Shown here piece by piece: positions 43,439-52,306 of a stretch of 64,000 nucleotides of DNA (the first letter of the stretch is position 1; each line of letters begins with the position of its first letter). The notes under the pieces were generated by a model that worked only from the letters and a program-made list of their open reading frames with translations, ran no database searches and was not told the origin of the DNA. The position numbers and the translations under genes are program-made. The DNA is taken from contig LFJO01000002.1 of the NCBI GenBank assembly GCA_001038565.1, positions 195,742 through 259,741 of the forward strand. The letters are read 5' to 3'. This stretch comes from Alkalihalobacillus pseudalcaliphilus. Its GTDB lineage: Bacteria; Bacillota; Bacilli; Bacillales; Bacillaceae_D.

Positions 43439-43538
43439 GTTTAGTTGTGCTTTTTTATTGAAAAATTAACTACTTTTATTTAACTTTTGATTATCAGTAC
43501 TATAGAGCTAGGGGTCAGAATAAGTGGAGGTGAACGTG

Positions 43539-44426
43539 TTGGAGGTTATTCAGCTAAAAGATGTAAGAAAAACATATGGAGAACTTATAGCGGTCGAACG
43601 TGTTTCCTTGTCGATTCGTAAGGGAGAGGTATTTGGAGTTCTCGGTCATAATGGAGCAGGGAAGACGACCTTGTTAGAAATGATGGAGGGTGTCCATCAG
43701 CCCGATCAAGGTGAGGTCAAGGTGATGGGAATGGATGCTCTGACCAGTCGGGCGTTTAAAGAAAAGATAGGGGTGCAATTGCAAGCAACAAGTCTTCATC
43801 ATCATTTAAAGGTAAAAGAACTATTGCGATTGTTTGCCTCTTTTTATAAGGAAGCTTTACCAATTGAGGAGTTAGTGAAAGAGTTTGAATTAGCCCCCTT
43901 GCTAAACCAATATTTTAAACGGTTATCGGGTGGTCAAAAACAAAAGGTATCTCTTGCAATAGCCGTTATTCATAATCCAAACATTGTTTTTTTAGACGAG
44001 CCTAGCACGGGGCTTGATCCGGGTATTAGACATATTGTGTGGAAATATATTCAGAACTTTAAAAAACAAGGAAAGACCGTTGTCATAACAACTCATTATA
44101 TGGAAGAGGCTGAAAGCTTATGTGACCGAGTGGCATTAATAGAAAAAGGTAAAGTATTAACGGTAGATACACCTAAAGAAATCATAAATGGTTTGAATAT
44201 TCAGTCGAGGGTTATTTTTATTAGGCCTGAGAATTTAGATGTAGGGAAATTAACAGAAGTAAGTGGACTCACATTTAAACATACAGGTGACAGCATTGAA
44301 GTTAAAACCAATGATGTAGAAAAAGTGATCCAGCGGCTTTATCGGTGGTCCGAAGAACAGAATTGGCAGATTGAAGGTTTAAGAATTGAGCATGGTTCAT
44401 TAAATGATTATTTTAAATCACATTAA
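43539..44426 (+). CDS. DrrA-type ABC exporter ATP-binding protein
   Basis: This ATPase of about 295 residues has Walker A GHNGAGKTT, the Q-loop GVQLQATSLHHHLKV, signature LSGGQKQKV, Walker B IVFLDEPSTGLDP and switch TTHYMEEAE. A C-terminal DrrA-like domain follows (about 215-295). TTG 43539 lies eight bases after GGAGG; a GTG at 43536 is also possible. It belongs to the multidrug/antibiotic ABC-2 branch and pairs with the next gene after a 67-base gap. Confidence 0.92.
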   Translation: MEVIQLKDVRKTYGELIAVERVSLSIRKGEVFGVLGHNGAGKTTLLEMMEGVHQPDQGEVKVMGMDALTSRAFKEKIGVQLQATSLHHHLKVKELLRLFASFYKEALPIEELVKEFELAPLLNQYFKRLSGGQKQKVSLAIAVIHNPNIVFLDEPSTGLDPGIRHIVWKYIQNFKKQGKTVVITTHYMEEAESLCDRVALIEKGKVLTVDTPKEIINGLNIQSRVIFIRPENLDVGKLTEVSGLTFKHTGDSIEVKTNDVEKVIQRLYRWSEEQNWQIEGLRIEHGSLNDYFKSH

Positions 44427-44493
44427 AAGAGTTAACGTGGCTTTTAGATAAGCTTAATAACCGAACATTATGAAACGGGAAGGGAGTTTTAAG

Positions 44494-45240
44494 ATGAATA
44501 CCGTCTTTCAGTTAACACGTACTGAATTAATCGTATATTTTAGGGATTGGCAAGCTGCTTTTTGGACTTTTTTCTTTAACCTGATTATTTTGTTCGTTTT
44601 TGGTTGGGTATTTGGAAATGAACCAGGTGGTATGGGTGGTGAGTTTGGTTTTGTCGATATGTTTTTACCGGGGTTAATTGGTATATCTATCGTGGCGATT
44701 GCTGTTTTTACAATTGGTTCTAGTGTTGTTGAATATCGAGAGCGTGCTGTTTTGAAAAGGTATTTGGTTACTCCTGTAAAGCCTGAACAATTAATAAGTA
44801 GCTTTTTGTTACTAGGGTTCTTACTGCTACTTATGAATGCACTAATAAGTATTGTTGCAGCCATATTTATTTTCGGTGCACCGTTACCGGCGAATCCAAC
44901 TGGAGTTGCTGTGGCCACCATGTTGTCTGCATTAGCTTTTTATTCAATTGCCTTTCTTTTGTTTAGTTTCGTTAAAACGGTTAAGGCAGCAGGTGCGATA
45001 GCCGCTATTATTCTAAACTTTTCGATGATCTTATCAGGTGCTTTTTTGCCGCTTGAAATTTTTCCGACATTTATTCAATACATAACCTATATAAATCCGT
45101 TGATGTATACGGTTGATGTCTTGCAAGGAATGTGGTTGACGGGTGATTCTTTCCGTGATCATTACCTTCATTTATCGGTGTTAACTACGATGTTTATGGT
45201 TGCTTCTTTTTTAGCTAGTCGTTTCTTTAGATGGGTGTAA
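44494..45240 (+). CDS. DrrB-type ABC-2 permease
   Basis: This 248-residue, six-helix permease begins MNTVFQLTRTELIVYFRDWQ. It has the ABC-2 core RERAVLKRYLVTPVKPEQLI and the ILSGAFLPLEIFPTFIQYI signature helix. I chose ATG 44494 because AAGGGAG lies seven bases upstream; the longer frame from 44470 lacks a site. With the preceding ATPase it would export an amphipathic drug or peptide. Confidence 0.9.
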   Translation: MNTVFQLTRTELIVYFRDWQAAFWTFFFNLIILFVFGWVFGNEPGGMGGEFGFVDMFLPGLIGISIVAIAVFTIGSSVVEYRERAVLKRYLVTPVKPEQLISSFLLLGFLLLLMNALISIVAAIFIFGAPLPANPTGVAVATMLSALAFYSIAFLLFSFVKTVKAAGAIAAIILNFSMILSGAFLPLEIFPTFIQYITYINPLMYTVDVLQGMWLTGDSFRDHYLHLSVLTTMFMVASFLASRFFRWV

Positions 45241-45335
45241 ATTAAGTAAACAAGGGTTAGTTTTATTTATTCAATCATATCCCATTAAACCAAAAAATTA
45301 TGTCAATCTACCACGATGTCATTTATATACCTAAA

Positions 45336-45417
45336 TTCTATGACTTTTTCGGGAAAGTCATAGAATATAGAAGAATTACATCAAATAGGACTATTGTATA
45401 ATCTGATAGTCCTATTT
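45336..45417. terminator. two perfect hairpins after the exporter genes
   Basis: TTCTATGACTTT (45336-45347) and AAAGTCATAGAA (45354-45365) form a perfect 12-base stem with a TTCGGG loop. Then AAATAGGACTAT (45383-45394) and ATAGTCCTATTT (45406-45417) form another perfect 12-base stem followed by ATTATAATT. The second resembles a terminator; the first lacks a T-run and may stabilise mRNA or bind a protein. Confidence 0.55.
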
Positions 45418-45540
45418 ATTATAATTATGACTAATAGAAAATGAGAATTGTAAGCATATGTGCTTATAGTTCTTTTTTTGTTGGTTTATGATAGCCCTAA
45501 AGTAATAGTTCAGAGGGTGGTAAGAGGGGAGAGTTTTTGT

Positions 45541-46092
45541 ATGTATAAGCTAGTAGAGAATAAGGATATGTTAGATTTATTTCATCAAATTAAGGAAGTC
45601 TCTTGGCAAGGTAAGGGTTTTGAAATGGAATTAGGCAAACCTGGTTCTGATTTATATTTGATTTATACGGAAGATAAAATCCCTGGGGGAACATTTGAAT
45701 TTACGCCTTATGAATGGAATACACGACCGTTTATTAGGGAATTGTTTGATACCGTTATTATGAAAGACATGAAAGTCGTAGAGATTGATAGCTTCTCTGT
45801 CTTGCCAGAATACCGAGGGAAGTTAGGGAGAAAGATATTATGTCTTCTGATAGAGTACGCTCAAACGAAGGGGTACACACATGCCATTGGTATCGCAGAC
45901 CCGTCCGTTTTTCGTTCATTTCAAGAAACGTACCAAATTCCATGTCAGCAAGTAGCAGAGGAGATCTGGTATAAAGGTGATCATGTCATTCCGACTTTAT
46001 TTCATTTAAAAGAGGTCTATCATAACCTTCATGATCCGAAATATGATTGGTTTACAAAGCCAACAGGACTAAGAGAAGAGGTATTAAAATAG
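45541..46092 (+). CDS. GNAT-fold acyltransferase-like protein
   Basis: This 183-residue protein is of the GNAT/acyl-homoserine-lactone-synthase-like fold. [20 protein letters not shown] (about 78-97) is the beta4-loop-alpha3 acyl-CoA site, followed by [20 protein letters not shown]. The N-terminal half is divergent. I chose ATG 45541 behind GAGGGGAGAG. Its stop overlaps the chemoreceptor GTG (TAGTG), so the two are coupled and the enzyme may act on, or signal to, the receptor system. This link is inference. Confidence 0.75.
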   Translation: MYKLVENKDMLDLFHQIKEVSWQGKGFEMELGKPGSDLYLIYTEDKIPGGTFEFTPYEWNTRPFIRELFDTVIMKDMKVVEIDSFSVLPEYRGKLGRKILCLLIEYAQTKGYTHAIGIADPSVFRSFQETYQIPCQQVAEEIWYKGDHVIPTLFHLKEVYHNLHDPKYDWFTKPTGLREEVLK

Positions 46093-47561
46093 TGGATATT
46101 GATTTATTAAAGCGTAGAAATAACTGGGTCGTTTCTGTATTTGCTGGAACGATAACGATCGTTCAATTACTAAATTTTATAATGGGAATCCCCATCTCAT
46201 TTGTTTTAACGGTTTTAGGTATCCTTTATGGCGTATTAGCACCTTTTGCTTTATTATCAAACTTACCGAAGCTTGATCAAAGTATGGCACCACTCATGAA
46301 ATATTTTAATTTAGTTGTGATTGGTATTTTTATGTTCGTTGTAATATGGTTAGACCCCCATATGATTAATATTATGAGTTTGTATTTTTTTGTAGCTGTC
46401 ATGGGAATCTATCAAGATAAATTAGTAAATATATTAACATTAGTTACGGTATTATCGATTTTAATTTATTTCTTTTTTACCGCGGGAGACATCATTTTCC
46501 CACATATGGTTACGGCTGATTTATTTTATTATATATTAACGTTTTGTTTTGTTTCGGTATCTTGTTTTATGCAAGCTATTTTTAATAATAAAATACAAAA
46601 AGAAAATGAAATCCAAAAGCAAAATGCTTTAGAGGCAAAAGAGCATGTTGAGGATATGTTAAAACGAGTCAATGAATCGATTCAGTCACTTGGTCTTTAT
46701 CAAGAGGAATTAAATAAAACGAGTGATGTTGCGAGTAAGCAGTCCTCTAATATTGTGGAATCGATTAGGAAGACGATTGATAATTTTGACGTACAGACTT
46801 CACAAAACCAGGAGATGTTAAGTGAAATGTCGACAACGAATAATCAAGTTGACGATATGACGCGCTCTGCAACAGATATGCATAATTATGTGGAATCTAC
46901 AAAGGAAGCGAACACAGAAAGTCGAGAAAGACTAGATACATTAGAACATGATCTAGCTATTTTTAATGACAATATCCAAAATACGGTTATCTTTATGCAA
47001 GAGTTACATGCGGAAACTGAAAATATTGAAAAGATAATTGAGGCTATTTCTAACATTTCTGCTCAAACCAATTTATTAGCTTTAAATGCAACGATTGAGG
47101 CGGCTCGGGCAGGGGAATATGGAAAAGGATTTGCGGTCGTTGCGAATGAAGTTCGTAAGCTAGCAGAGTCATCGAAAGAATCATCGGAATCAATCGCTCA
47201 ATTACTGATGTCAATTAGAGGTAAGATTTCTTTAGCTGCTGATACGATTTCAAAGTCACAAGATTCGATTGAAAAAAATAGAGATGGTATGGAAGAAGTA
47301 CGAGCGATTTTTTCTAATGTTGATCATTACATGGAGAATTTCTCTGAACAGACGAATTATTTGCGTAGCTTTATTGAAAATGTACAAGCGATGATGCAAG
47401 AAGTGGAAGCGAAAGCTGAAGCTGGGGCAACGATGACGGATATAAATTCTACTAATTTACAAGAAGTACTTGAACTAGTTTCTAATCAAGATAAACAGAT
47501 TACATCGTTGTCGAAGGGCTTTTCTAATATTGAAGATAGAATGCGAGAGTTGACGAGATAA
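46092..47561 (+). CDS. membrane methyl-accepting chemotaxis protein without an external sensor domain
   Basis: This 489-residue chemoreceptor has six closely spaced helices at the N-terminus (about 12-175) with almost no extracellular loop, so it would sense within or through the membrane. A signalling coiled coil fills about 185-489. The highly conserved tip is intact: [40 protein letters not shown] and [15 protein letters not shown]. No HAMP domain is evident. It starts at GTG 46092 overlapping the previous stop. No chemotaxis cluster lies nearby. Confidence 0.93.
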   Translation: MDIDLLKRRNNWVVSVFAGTITIVQLLNFIMGIPISFVLTVLGILYGVLAPFALLSNLPKLDQSMAPLMKYFNLVVIGIFMFVVIWLDPHMINIMSLYFFVAVMGIYQDKLVNILTLVTVLSILIYFFFTAGDIIFPHMVTADLFYYILTFCFVSVSCFMQAIFNNKIQKENEIQKQNALEAKEHVEDMLKRVNESIQSLGLYQEELNKTSDVASKQSSNIVESIRKTIDNFDVQTSQNQEMLSEMSTTNNQVDDMTRSATDMHNYVESTKEANTESRERLDTLEHDLAIFNDNIQNTVIFMQELHAETENIEKIIEAISNISAQTNLLALNATIEAARAGEYGKGFAVVANEVRKLAESSKESSESIAQLLMSIRGKISLAADTISKSQDSIEKNRDGMEEVRAIFSNVDHYMENFSEQTNYLRSFIENVQAMMQEVEAKAEAGATMTDINSTNLQEVLELVSNQDKQITSLSKGFSNIEDRMRELTR

Positions 47562-47570
47562 TTCATGGGG

Positions 47571-47910
47571 TTTGTATGAAAGTGTACGAAAAGCAATATG
47601 CGGAGTTCTACTCGTCGCTCCCGAAAATCATGCTCCGCGTCCTGCGGGGTGGCGCTGAGCTAATCGGCTACGCCGCTGGATCTCAGCTCTGCCACTACGT
47701 CCCGCGGGAGTCTCCGCATGTTTTCGTCCGCTGGGTTTCTGCTAATTCTCAAGTGCTCAAAACAATCTAACACCATTCATTTAAAATGAAAATGAACAAA
47801 AACTAATTGAATGAAGTTCCAACAGTCAAAGTGCCAAACCCAACTTTGATTTTTGTTGGTGTCGGAGCCGTTTTTGGGCTCCGACATGGGCGTTTTGTAT
47901 GAAAGTGTAC
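47571..47910 (+). repeat. dispersed repeat B, copy 1
   Basis: This intergenic element of about 325 bp is bounded by a direct 17-base repeat (TTTGTATGAAAGTGTAC at 47571 and 47894). It holds several hairpins: GCGGAG/CTCCGC (about 47601-47638), GCTGAG/CTCAGC (47654, 47682), CCAACA/TGTTGG (about 47819-47860) and GTCGGAGCC/GGGCTCCGAC at the right end. It matches the copy at 49262 over most of its length, and paired bases change together. The 64-codon frame inside it is not a gene. Confidence 0.8.
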
Positions 47911-48058
47911 TTAGGGGCGATAGTTTGTGCCGTGAAGTTAGCTCGTCATCCATCTCTCGATAGATGACCTAAACAGGACAGTGCTCCCTGTTTGTGCGGC
48001 TGACTCCTGATGGTGATGGAGTTGTAATAAGTGCCAACTGTTTAAGCAGTTAGGCACT
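47903..48058 (+). repeat. dispersed repeat A, copy 1
   Basis: From AGTGTACTTAGGGGCGAT through the region of GTGAAGTTAGCTCGTCATCC and CAGGACAGTGCTCCCTG to GATGGAGTTGTAA, it matches the copy at 63725. Internal stems include GTCATC/GATGAC, AACAGG/CCTGTT and GACTCC/GGAGTT. A unique tail hairpin follows (AGTGCCAACTG/CAGTTAGGCACT, 48030-48058). It directly abuts repeat B copy 1. Confidence 0.75.
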
Positions 48059-48107
48059 ACTGTATTTATTATTGGTGGAAGAGTGAATGGGACACCGAAG
48101 CCTTGAC

Positions 48108-48563
48108 TCACCGCTCTTGACTTCGGGTAACGGTTTCTAGGAGTTGTATTTCGACGTTCCCTTGTAAAGCACGGCTGATCATGCATGATTTTTCTGCTTT
48201 GGCTGCTAGCTTGTGAGCAAGATTAATATCTTTTTCTGTAGCCGTTTCTTTTAAGGTGATTATCGGTCGGTGGATGATTTTTTTGTAAGTGATCACACCG
48301 TTCGTTACATCGACAATTCCCTCTGCTGTCATGGTTAAGTTGTGTTTATCTAACTGGCTGCGTTGCATTATAGCTGCAAGTGTAATGATATAGCAGGTGG
48401 CAGCTGCACCGAGTAACATTTCGTCTGGATTCGTTCCTATTTCTGGACCATCCATTTCTTTAGGAATAGAGACTTGTGTTTGCAGGTTTTTCATACTGAT
48501 TTCGCCTACGTCATTACGTAAGCCTGGCCAGGTTGCCTGTAAATGAAAGCTATGTTCGGCCAA
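48108..48563 (-). CDS. OsmC/Ohr-family peroxiredoxin-like protein
   Basis: This 151-residue thiol-dependent peroxidase-family protein has the two family cysteines: Cys57 in LGAAATCYIITLAA and Cys127 in AEKSCMIS. OsmC/Ohr enzymes reduce organic hydroperoxides in the cytoplasm. I chose TTG 48563 (MAEHSFHL) because AAAGGAG lies seven bases upstream; the frame from 48584 reads through that site. It lies downstream of a TetR gene on the same strand, 71 bases away, so it may be its target. Confidence 0.9.
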   Translation of the reverse strand: MAEHSFHLQATWPGLRNDVGEISMKNLQTQVSIPKEMDGPEIGTNPDEMLLGAAATCYIITLAAIMQRSQLDKHNLTMTAEGIVDVTNGVITYKKIIHRPIITLKETATEKDINLAHKLAAKAEKSCMISRALQGNVEIQLLETVTRSQER

Positions 48564-48634
48564 AGTTTGTCTCCTTTCTGACAATCACTGAAGTACATAT
48601 GTTTTTGGTGTTTATTTATTTCCAATGAGAATCC

Positions 48635-49243
48635 TTACTGATAAAGACCACCAGTGTACATATTCGTTAAATTCGAAATGATTTTCTCAAGCTCTATTTC
48701 ATCCTCTTTTACACAATCCCACATGAACATTTCATTCGCATAAAACCATCCTCGCGCTAAAATCTCTGGTTGGAAAGAGGTTTTTGCTAGTTGTTCTTTT
48801 TGAGCATATTTAATGTCTAGACCGATTCTCTTAATAAAGCGTTCGCGAATAAGTGACCACCTTTCTTCGACTAAAGGTGAAGTGCCAATCGCTTCTTTGA
48901 CAATCAACATCATTTCCTTCTCTTCAATCGCACACTCTAAAAATAGGCGAACTTGCTTAGATATTTGTTCGTGCGCATTCTCCGTGGTTTTTGGAGCAAA
49001 AGGTAAATCAGCAACTTCATAAAACTTAATGATAATCTCTTCCATGATTTCGATAAATAACACATCTTTATTTTTAAAATATACATAGGCTGTGCCATAA
49101 CCGATATTTGCTTTTTTGATAATTTGAGAGATCGTTGCTTTTTGAAAACCATTTAGTAAAAAAATCTCCCTTCCAGCTTCAATTAATTTTCTCCTCGTTT
49201 CCCGTGCTTGTCGTTCTCTTGGAGTCAACTCAGTCTTGTTCAC
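48635..49243 (-). CDS. TetR/AcrR-family regulator
   Basis: This 202-residue protein has an N-terminal TetR helix-turn-helix: TRRKLIEAGREIFLLNGFQK, then ATISQIIKKANIGYGTAYVY and FKNKDVLF. A helical ligand-binding domain follows (about 70-200). It starts at GTG 49243, seven bases from GAGGTG. It is divergent from the kynU operon across repeat B copy 2, and co-directional with OsmC. It could control either neighbour. The ATGTCA-type palindrome at the kyn promoter is a candidate operator. Confidence 0.92.
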   Translation of the reverse strand: MNKTELTPRERQARETRRKLIEAGREIFLLNGFQKATISQIIKKANIGYGTAYVYFKNKDVLFIEIMEEIIIKFYEVADLPFAPKTTENAHEQISKQVRLFLECAIEEKEMMLIVKEAIGTSPLVEERWSLIRERFIKRIGLDIKYAQKEQLAKTSFQPEILARGWFYANEMFMWDCVKEDEIELEKIISNLTNMYTGGLYQ

Positions 49244-49261
49244 CTCAATTCACCTCACTTT

Positions 49262-49580
49262 TATATGAAAGTTGATACTCAAATGCGGAGCTCACCGCTA
49301 CCGAAAATCATGCTCCGCAAAAATCGCGTAGCGCCGAACTCTTGCTTCGCTAGTGGACTTCGGCTCTGCAACTAGGTCCCATTGGAGTCTCCGCATGACT
49401 CGCCCGCTGGGTTACTACTAATTCTCAAGTTCTCAAAATAATCTAACACTATTCATTTAAAATGAAAATGAACAAAAACTAATTGAATGAAGTTCCACCA
49501 GTTAAAGTGTCAAACACCACTTTCATCTTTATTGGTGGTGGAGCTGGTTATTGCTTCACCATGGGCGTTTAATATGGAAG
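49262..49580 (+). repeat. dispersed repeat B, copy 2
   Basis: This second full copy of repeat B begins TATGAAAGTTGATAC and ends CATGGGCGTTTAATATGGAA. Its stems match those of copy 1 but with paired changes: GCCGAA/TTCGGC (49333, 49359) for GCTGAG/CTCAGC, CCACCA/TGGTGG for CCAACA/TGTTGG, and GGTGGAGC/GCTTCACC at the right end. It fills most of the space between the tetR ribosome binding site and the kyn promoter. Confidence 0.8.
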
Positions 49581-49595
49581 AATTTCATTGATATT

Positions 49596-49629
49596 ATGTC
49601 ATTGACATCATGTCAACTTCTATTATACA
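49596..49629 (+). promoter_or_regulatory. kyn operon promoter with overlapping palindromes
   Basis: TTGACA (49602-49607) and TATACA (49624-49629), 16 bases apart, form the promoter. ATGTCA-T-TGACAT (49596-49608) and TGACAT-C-ATGTCA (49603-49615) are overlapping perfect palindromes that cover the -35 box, a typical repressor site. The binding protein may be the adjacent TetR or an unlinked regulator. Confidence 0.6.
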
Positions 49630-49668
49630 ATCCAAATTAAGGAATGACTAGTTTTAGGAGGTAATTTT

Positions 49669-50958
49669 GTGAAAGAAAATGATAACGCTTTCTATGCATG
49701 TGAATATGCCGAGCGACGTGATGAGGAAGATCCATTAAAAAATTACCAGAAAGATTTTTATATGAAGCAAGGCACGATTTATTTAGATGGTAATTCGTTG
49801 GGTTTACTGTCAGTAAGGGCTGAGCGATCGCTGCTTGAACTTTTGGATTCATGGAAGCAGTTTGGAATTGACGGTTGGACACAAGGACATTATCCTTGGT
49901 TTTATTTATCTGAAGATTTAGGTAAGAAAATGGCTCCGTTAGTTGGTGGAAAAGAAAAAGAATTGATTGTGACGGGTTCAACTACAACGAATCTTCATCA
50001 GCTTGTAAGTGCTTTTTATGAGCCGCAGGGCCAAAGGACGAAAATTCTAGCAGATGAACTTAACTTTCCAAGTGATATTTATGCGTTAAAAAGTCAGTTG
50101 AAATTAAAAGGATATGAACCAGATAACCACCTCATTCAAGTAAAAAGCAGAGATGGTCAAACACTCCAAGAGAAGGATATTATAGCAGCCATGACTGAAG
50201 ATGTTGCGTTAATTTTGTTACCGGCAGTACTTTATCGTAGTGGACAAATTTTGGATATGAAGCTCTTAACAGAGGAAGCACATAAACGTGGGATTGTAAT
50301 TGGATTTGATTTATGTCATTCGATTGGGTCGATTCCTCACGAGCTTCATGATTGGGGCGTAGATTTTGCCTTTTGGTGTACATATAAGCACTTGAATGGT
50401 GGCCCAGGAAGTGTGGGTGCTTTATTTGTTCACGAGAAGCATTTTGGAAAGGAACCAGGTTTAGCTGGATGGTTTAGCTCCAAAAAAGAGAAGCAGTTTG
50501 ATATGAAGCATGAGCTTGAGCATGCTGAAGATGCAGGAGCTTTTCAGATAGGAACTCCACATGTATTAAGTATCGCTCCTTTAATTGGTGCACTATCTTA
50601 TTTTGAAGAAATCGGTATAGAGAAGATTAGAGAAAAATCTCTGCAACTTACGAATTATATGAAGGAGTTGCTAGAAGCTGAGCTTTCGGACTTTGATTTT
50701 GTTATTCAAAGCCCTAAGGAAGATGCTGTACGGGGAGGCCATTTATATTTAGAACACCCTGAAGCAGCAAGGATTTGTAAAGCATTAAAAGCTGAGAACA
50801 TCATTCCGGATTTTCGAGCTCCACAAGGGATTCGTTTAGCACCTGTAGCTTTATATAATTCTTTCAAAGATGTTTGGAGAAGTGTACAAATCTTAAAGGA
50901 TATAATGGTAGAAGAACGTTATAAAAAATATAAAAATGAACGCGATGTGGTTGCCTGA
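49669..50958 (+). CDS. kynU: kynureninase
   Basis: This PLP enzyme cleaves L-kynurenine to anthranilate and L-alanine. It has 429 residues, the normal length. Family landmarks are [11 protein letters not shown] near the start, the [20 protein letters not shown] Asp region, and the PLP lysine (Lys240) in [20 protein letters not shown]. It starts at GTG 49669 behind AGGAGG. It overlaps kynB by one base. It is the first gene of the tryptophan-degrading operon here. Confidence 0.96.
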   Translation: MKENDNAFYACEYAERRDEEDPLKNYQKDFYMKQGTIYLDGNSLGLLSVRAERSLLELLDSWKQFGIDGWTQGHYPWFYLSEDLGKKMAPLVGGKEKELIVTGSTTTNLHQLVSAFYEPQGQRTKILADELNFPSDIYALKSQLKLKGYEPDNHLIQVKSRDGQTLQEKDIIAAMTEDVALILLPAVLYRSGQILDMKLLTEEAHKRGIVIGFDLCHSIGSIPHELHDWGVDFAFWCTYKHLNGGPGSVGALFVHEKHFGKEPGLAGWFSSKKEKQFDMKHELEHAEDAGAFQIGTPHVLSIAPLIGALSYFEEIGIEKIREKSLQLTNYMKELLEAELSDFDFVIQSPKEDAVRGGHLYLEHPEAARICKALKAENIIPDFRAPQGIRLAPVALYNSFKDVWRSVQILKDIMVEERYKKYKNERDVVA

Positions 50959-51593
50959 TGAAAGGTAGAGAAAAAAGTTGGATAGATATATCACAGACTT
51001 TGCATACAGGCTTAGCACATTGGCCAGGTGATCGACCTTTTTCTTATCAAGTAACGTACTCGAAGGAGGAAACGGGTTCTGTTAACATTGGACAGATGGC
51101 GATGAGTCTACATTCAGGAACTCATGTTGATGCACCCTTTCATTATAAGAATGATGGAAATAAAATTCTTGATTTAGATATCAACGTATTTATTGGAAAG
51201 GCCAAAGTAATAGATGTCTCTGCTTATAAGGCGTTTGATGAAGCTGTCTTTAAAGCTTTCGATCTAGTAGGCGTGACCAGGCTTCTTTTAAAAACGTCTA
51301 TTCCCAATAATCCTGACGTTTTTCCAAAGAATATTCCTTATATAACAGTGAGTGGGGCGGCCTATCTTTCTAATATCGGAATTAGGCTCATAGGCGTAGA
51401 TGTTCCATCGGTTGACCCTCTTGATAGCAAGGAATTAGAGGGACACCATTCATTAGACAAGTTTGGCATCCATATCGTTGAAAATCTCATGCTTGACCAA
51501 GTAGAGCAAGGTGAGTATGAGTTCATCGGCTTACCATTACCACTTAAGGATGCAGACGGAAGTCCAATAAGAGCCGTCATACGACCGCTATAA
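50958..51593 (+). CDS. kynB: kynurenine formamidase
   Basis: This metal-dependent hydrolase (cyclase fold, PF04199) converts N-formylkynurenine to kynurenine plus formate. Its 211 residues show the metal-binding motif SLHSGTHVDAPFHY (about 50-63) and DISQTLHTGLAHWPGD at the start. The catalytic His-Glu region is near ELEGHHSLDKFGIHIVENLM. It shares one base with the kynU stop. The next enzyme gene, kynA, follows only after 700 bases of repeats. Confidence 0.94.
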   Translation: MKGREKSWIDISQTLHTGLAHWPGDRPFSYQVTYSKEETGSVNIGQMAMSLHSGTHVDAPFHYKNDGNKILDLDINVFIGKAKVIDVSAYKAFDEAVFKAFDLVGVTRLLLKTSIPNNPDVFPKNIPYITVSGAAYLSNIGIRLIGVDVPSVDPLDSKELEGHHSLDKFGIHIVENLMLDQVEQGEYEFIGLPLPLKDADGSPIRAVIRPL

Positions 51594-51596
51594 AGC

Positions 51597-51690
51597 CGTA
51601 TCCCCCAACGGCAAATCATGGGGGACTTGCTCCATTCACAAGCTGGATAACCAGCTAACATTAAGGCGTCAACTATCGCCACTAATCAAT
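51597..51690 (-). repeat. degenerate copy of repeat A, reversed
   Basis: Read on the minus strand, TTAGTGGCGATAGTTGACG, the following CCTTAATGTTAGCTGG and a C-rich hairpin (CCCCC/GGGGG, 51609-51633) line up with repeat A copy 1. It starts right after the kynB stop, so its hairpin may also serve as a terminator. Confidence 0.45.
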
Positions 51691-51844
51691 TTTCATAAAA
51701 ACTTCTATGATGACTGCTGAAACAACTCATTACCAACAAATGAAATGGGGGCTGCCCTTAGCTTTTTGGATCTTCATTCACTATAATTTTTGTTCTGGTT
51801 CATTTAATGCATGCTGTAAGATTGATTCTGAACTTAAGAATTTA

Positions 51845-51970
51845 GTTTAACCCAGCGGAGCATAATTTCCGGTAGAGACGAGTAGTGCACCATGTTCGCA
51901 CTAACTTTCATACAAAAAGCACATGGCGAAGCACGATTCACTTCGCCACCAACAAAAGTCAAAGTAGGGT
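51845..51970 (-). repeat. partial repeat B, reversed
   Basis: On the minus strand the right-end hairpin (GGCGAAG...CTTCGCC, 51923-51945 region) comes first, then the boundary motif TTTTGTATGAAAGT (51917-51904). The left-end sequence CTACTCGTCTCTACCGGAAA-like and ATTATGCTCCGCTGGGTT follow. It is therefore a junction of the tail and head of repeat B. The frame at 51974-52198 beside it is not a gene. Confidence 0.6.
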
Positions 51971-52087
51971 TTTGTGCTTCGAATGGTGGCATTTCGTTTA
52001 ATTTGCTTTAGTTTCTTTATTTGGTGGCATTTTGTTCAGTATGCATTGCTTCTTGGTTTGTTAGTTTTTATTACTTTTCATTCAATT

Positions 52088-52295
52088 GTTTTGTATAAGA
52101 AGTGTACGAACCACGAAGCCTGCACCAACCCGAGCGGAGGGAATGGGGAGGCCGACTCCTGCAGGAGGGAAGGGCCGGCTGAGATCCACTTGCGATAGCA
52201 AGTTAGCTCAGCGCCACCTGCGGAAAGCGTGCCCCCCATTCCCGTAGCGATCTTCGAAGAAGAGCACATGAGCTTTAGTAAACTTTCATACAAAA
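52088..52295 (+). repeat. palindromic element C with TTTTGTATGAAAGT-like ends
   Basis: Outer arms GGGAATGGGG (52139-52148) and CCCCATTCCC (52234-52243) enclose the palindrome CTCCTGCAGGAG (52156-52167). They also enclose a nested stem, GCTGAG/CTCAGC (52178, 52207) with ACTTGC/GCAAGT (52188, 52198). The CTGCGGAAAGCG block is common in Bacillaceae intergenic repeats. TTTTGTATAAGAAGT on the left and ACTTTCATACAAAA on the right are inverted ends. It abuts the kynA ribosome binding site. Confidence 0.75.
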
Positions 52296-52306
52296 GGAGG
52301 CTTTTA

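Noticed and set aside
47576-47770. 64-codon frame with GC-rich content
   Set aside because: It lies wholly inside repeat B, covers its hairpins, and is not kept open in the second copy at 49262.
51974-52198. 74-codon frame with hydrophobic start (LICFSFFIWWHFVQYALLLG)
   Set aside because: No ribosome binding site, and its second half runs into repeat element C.
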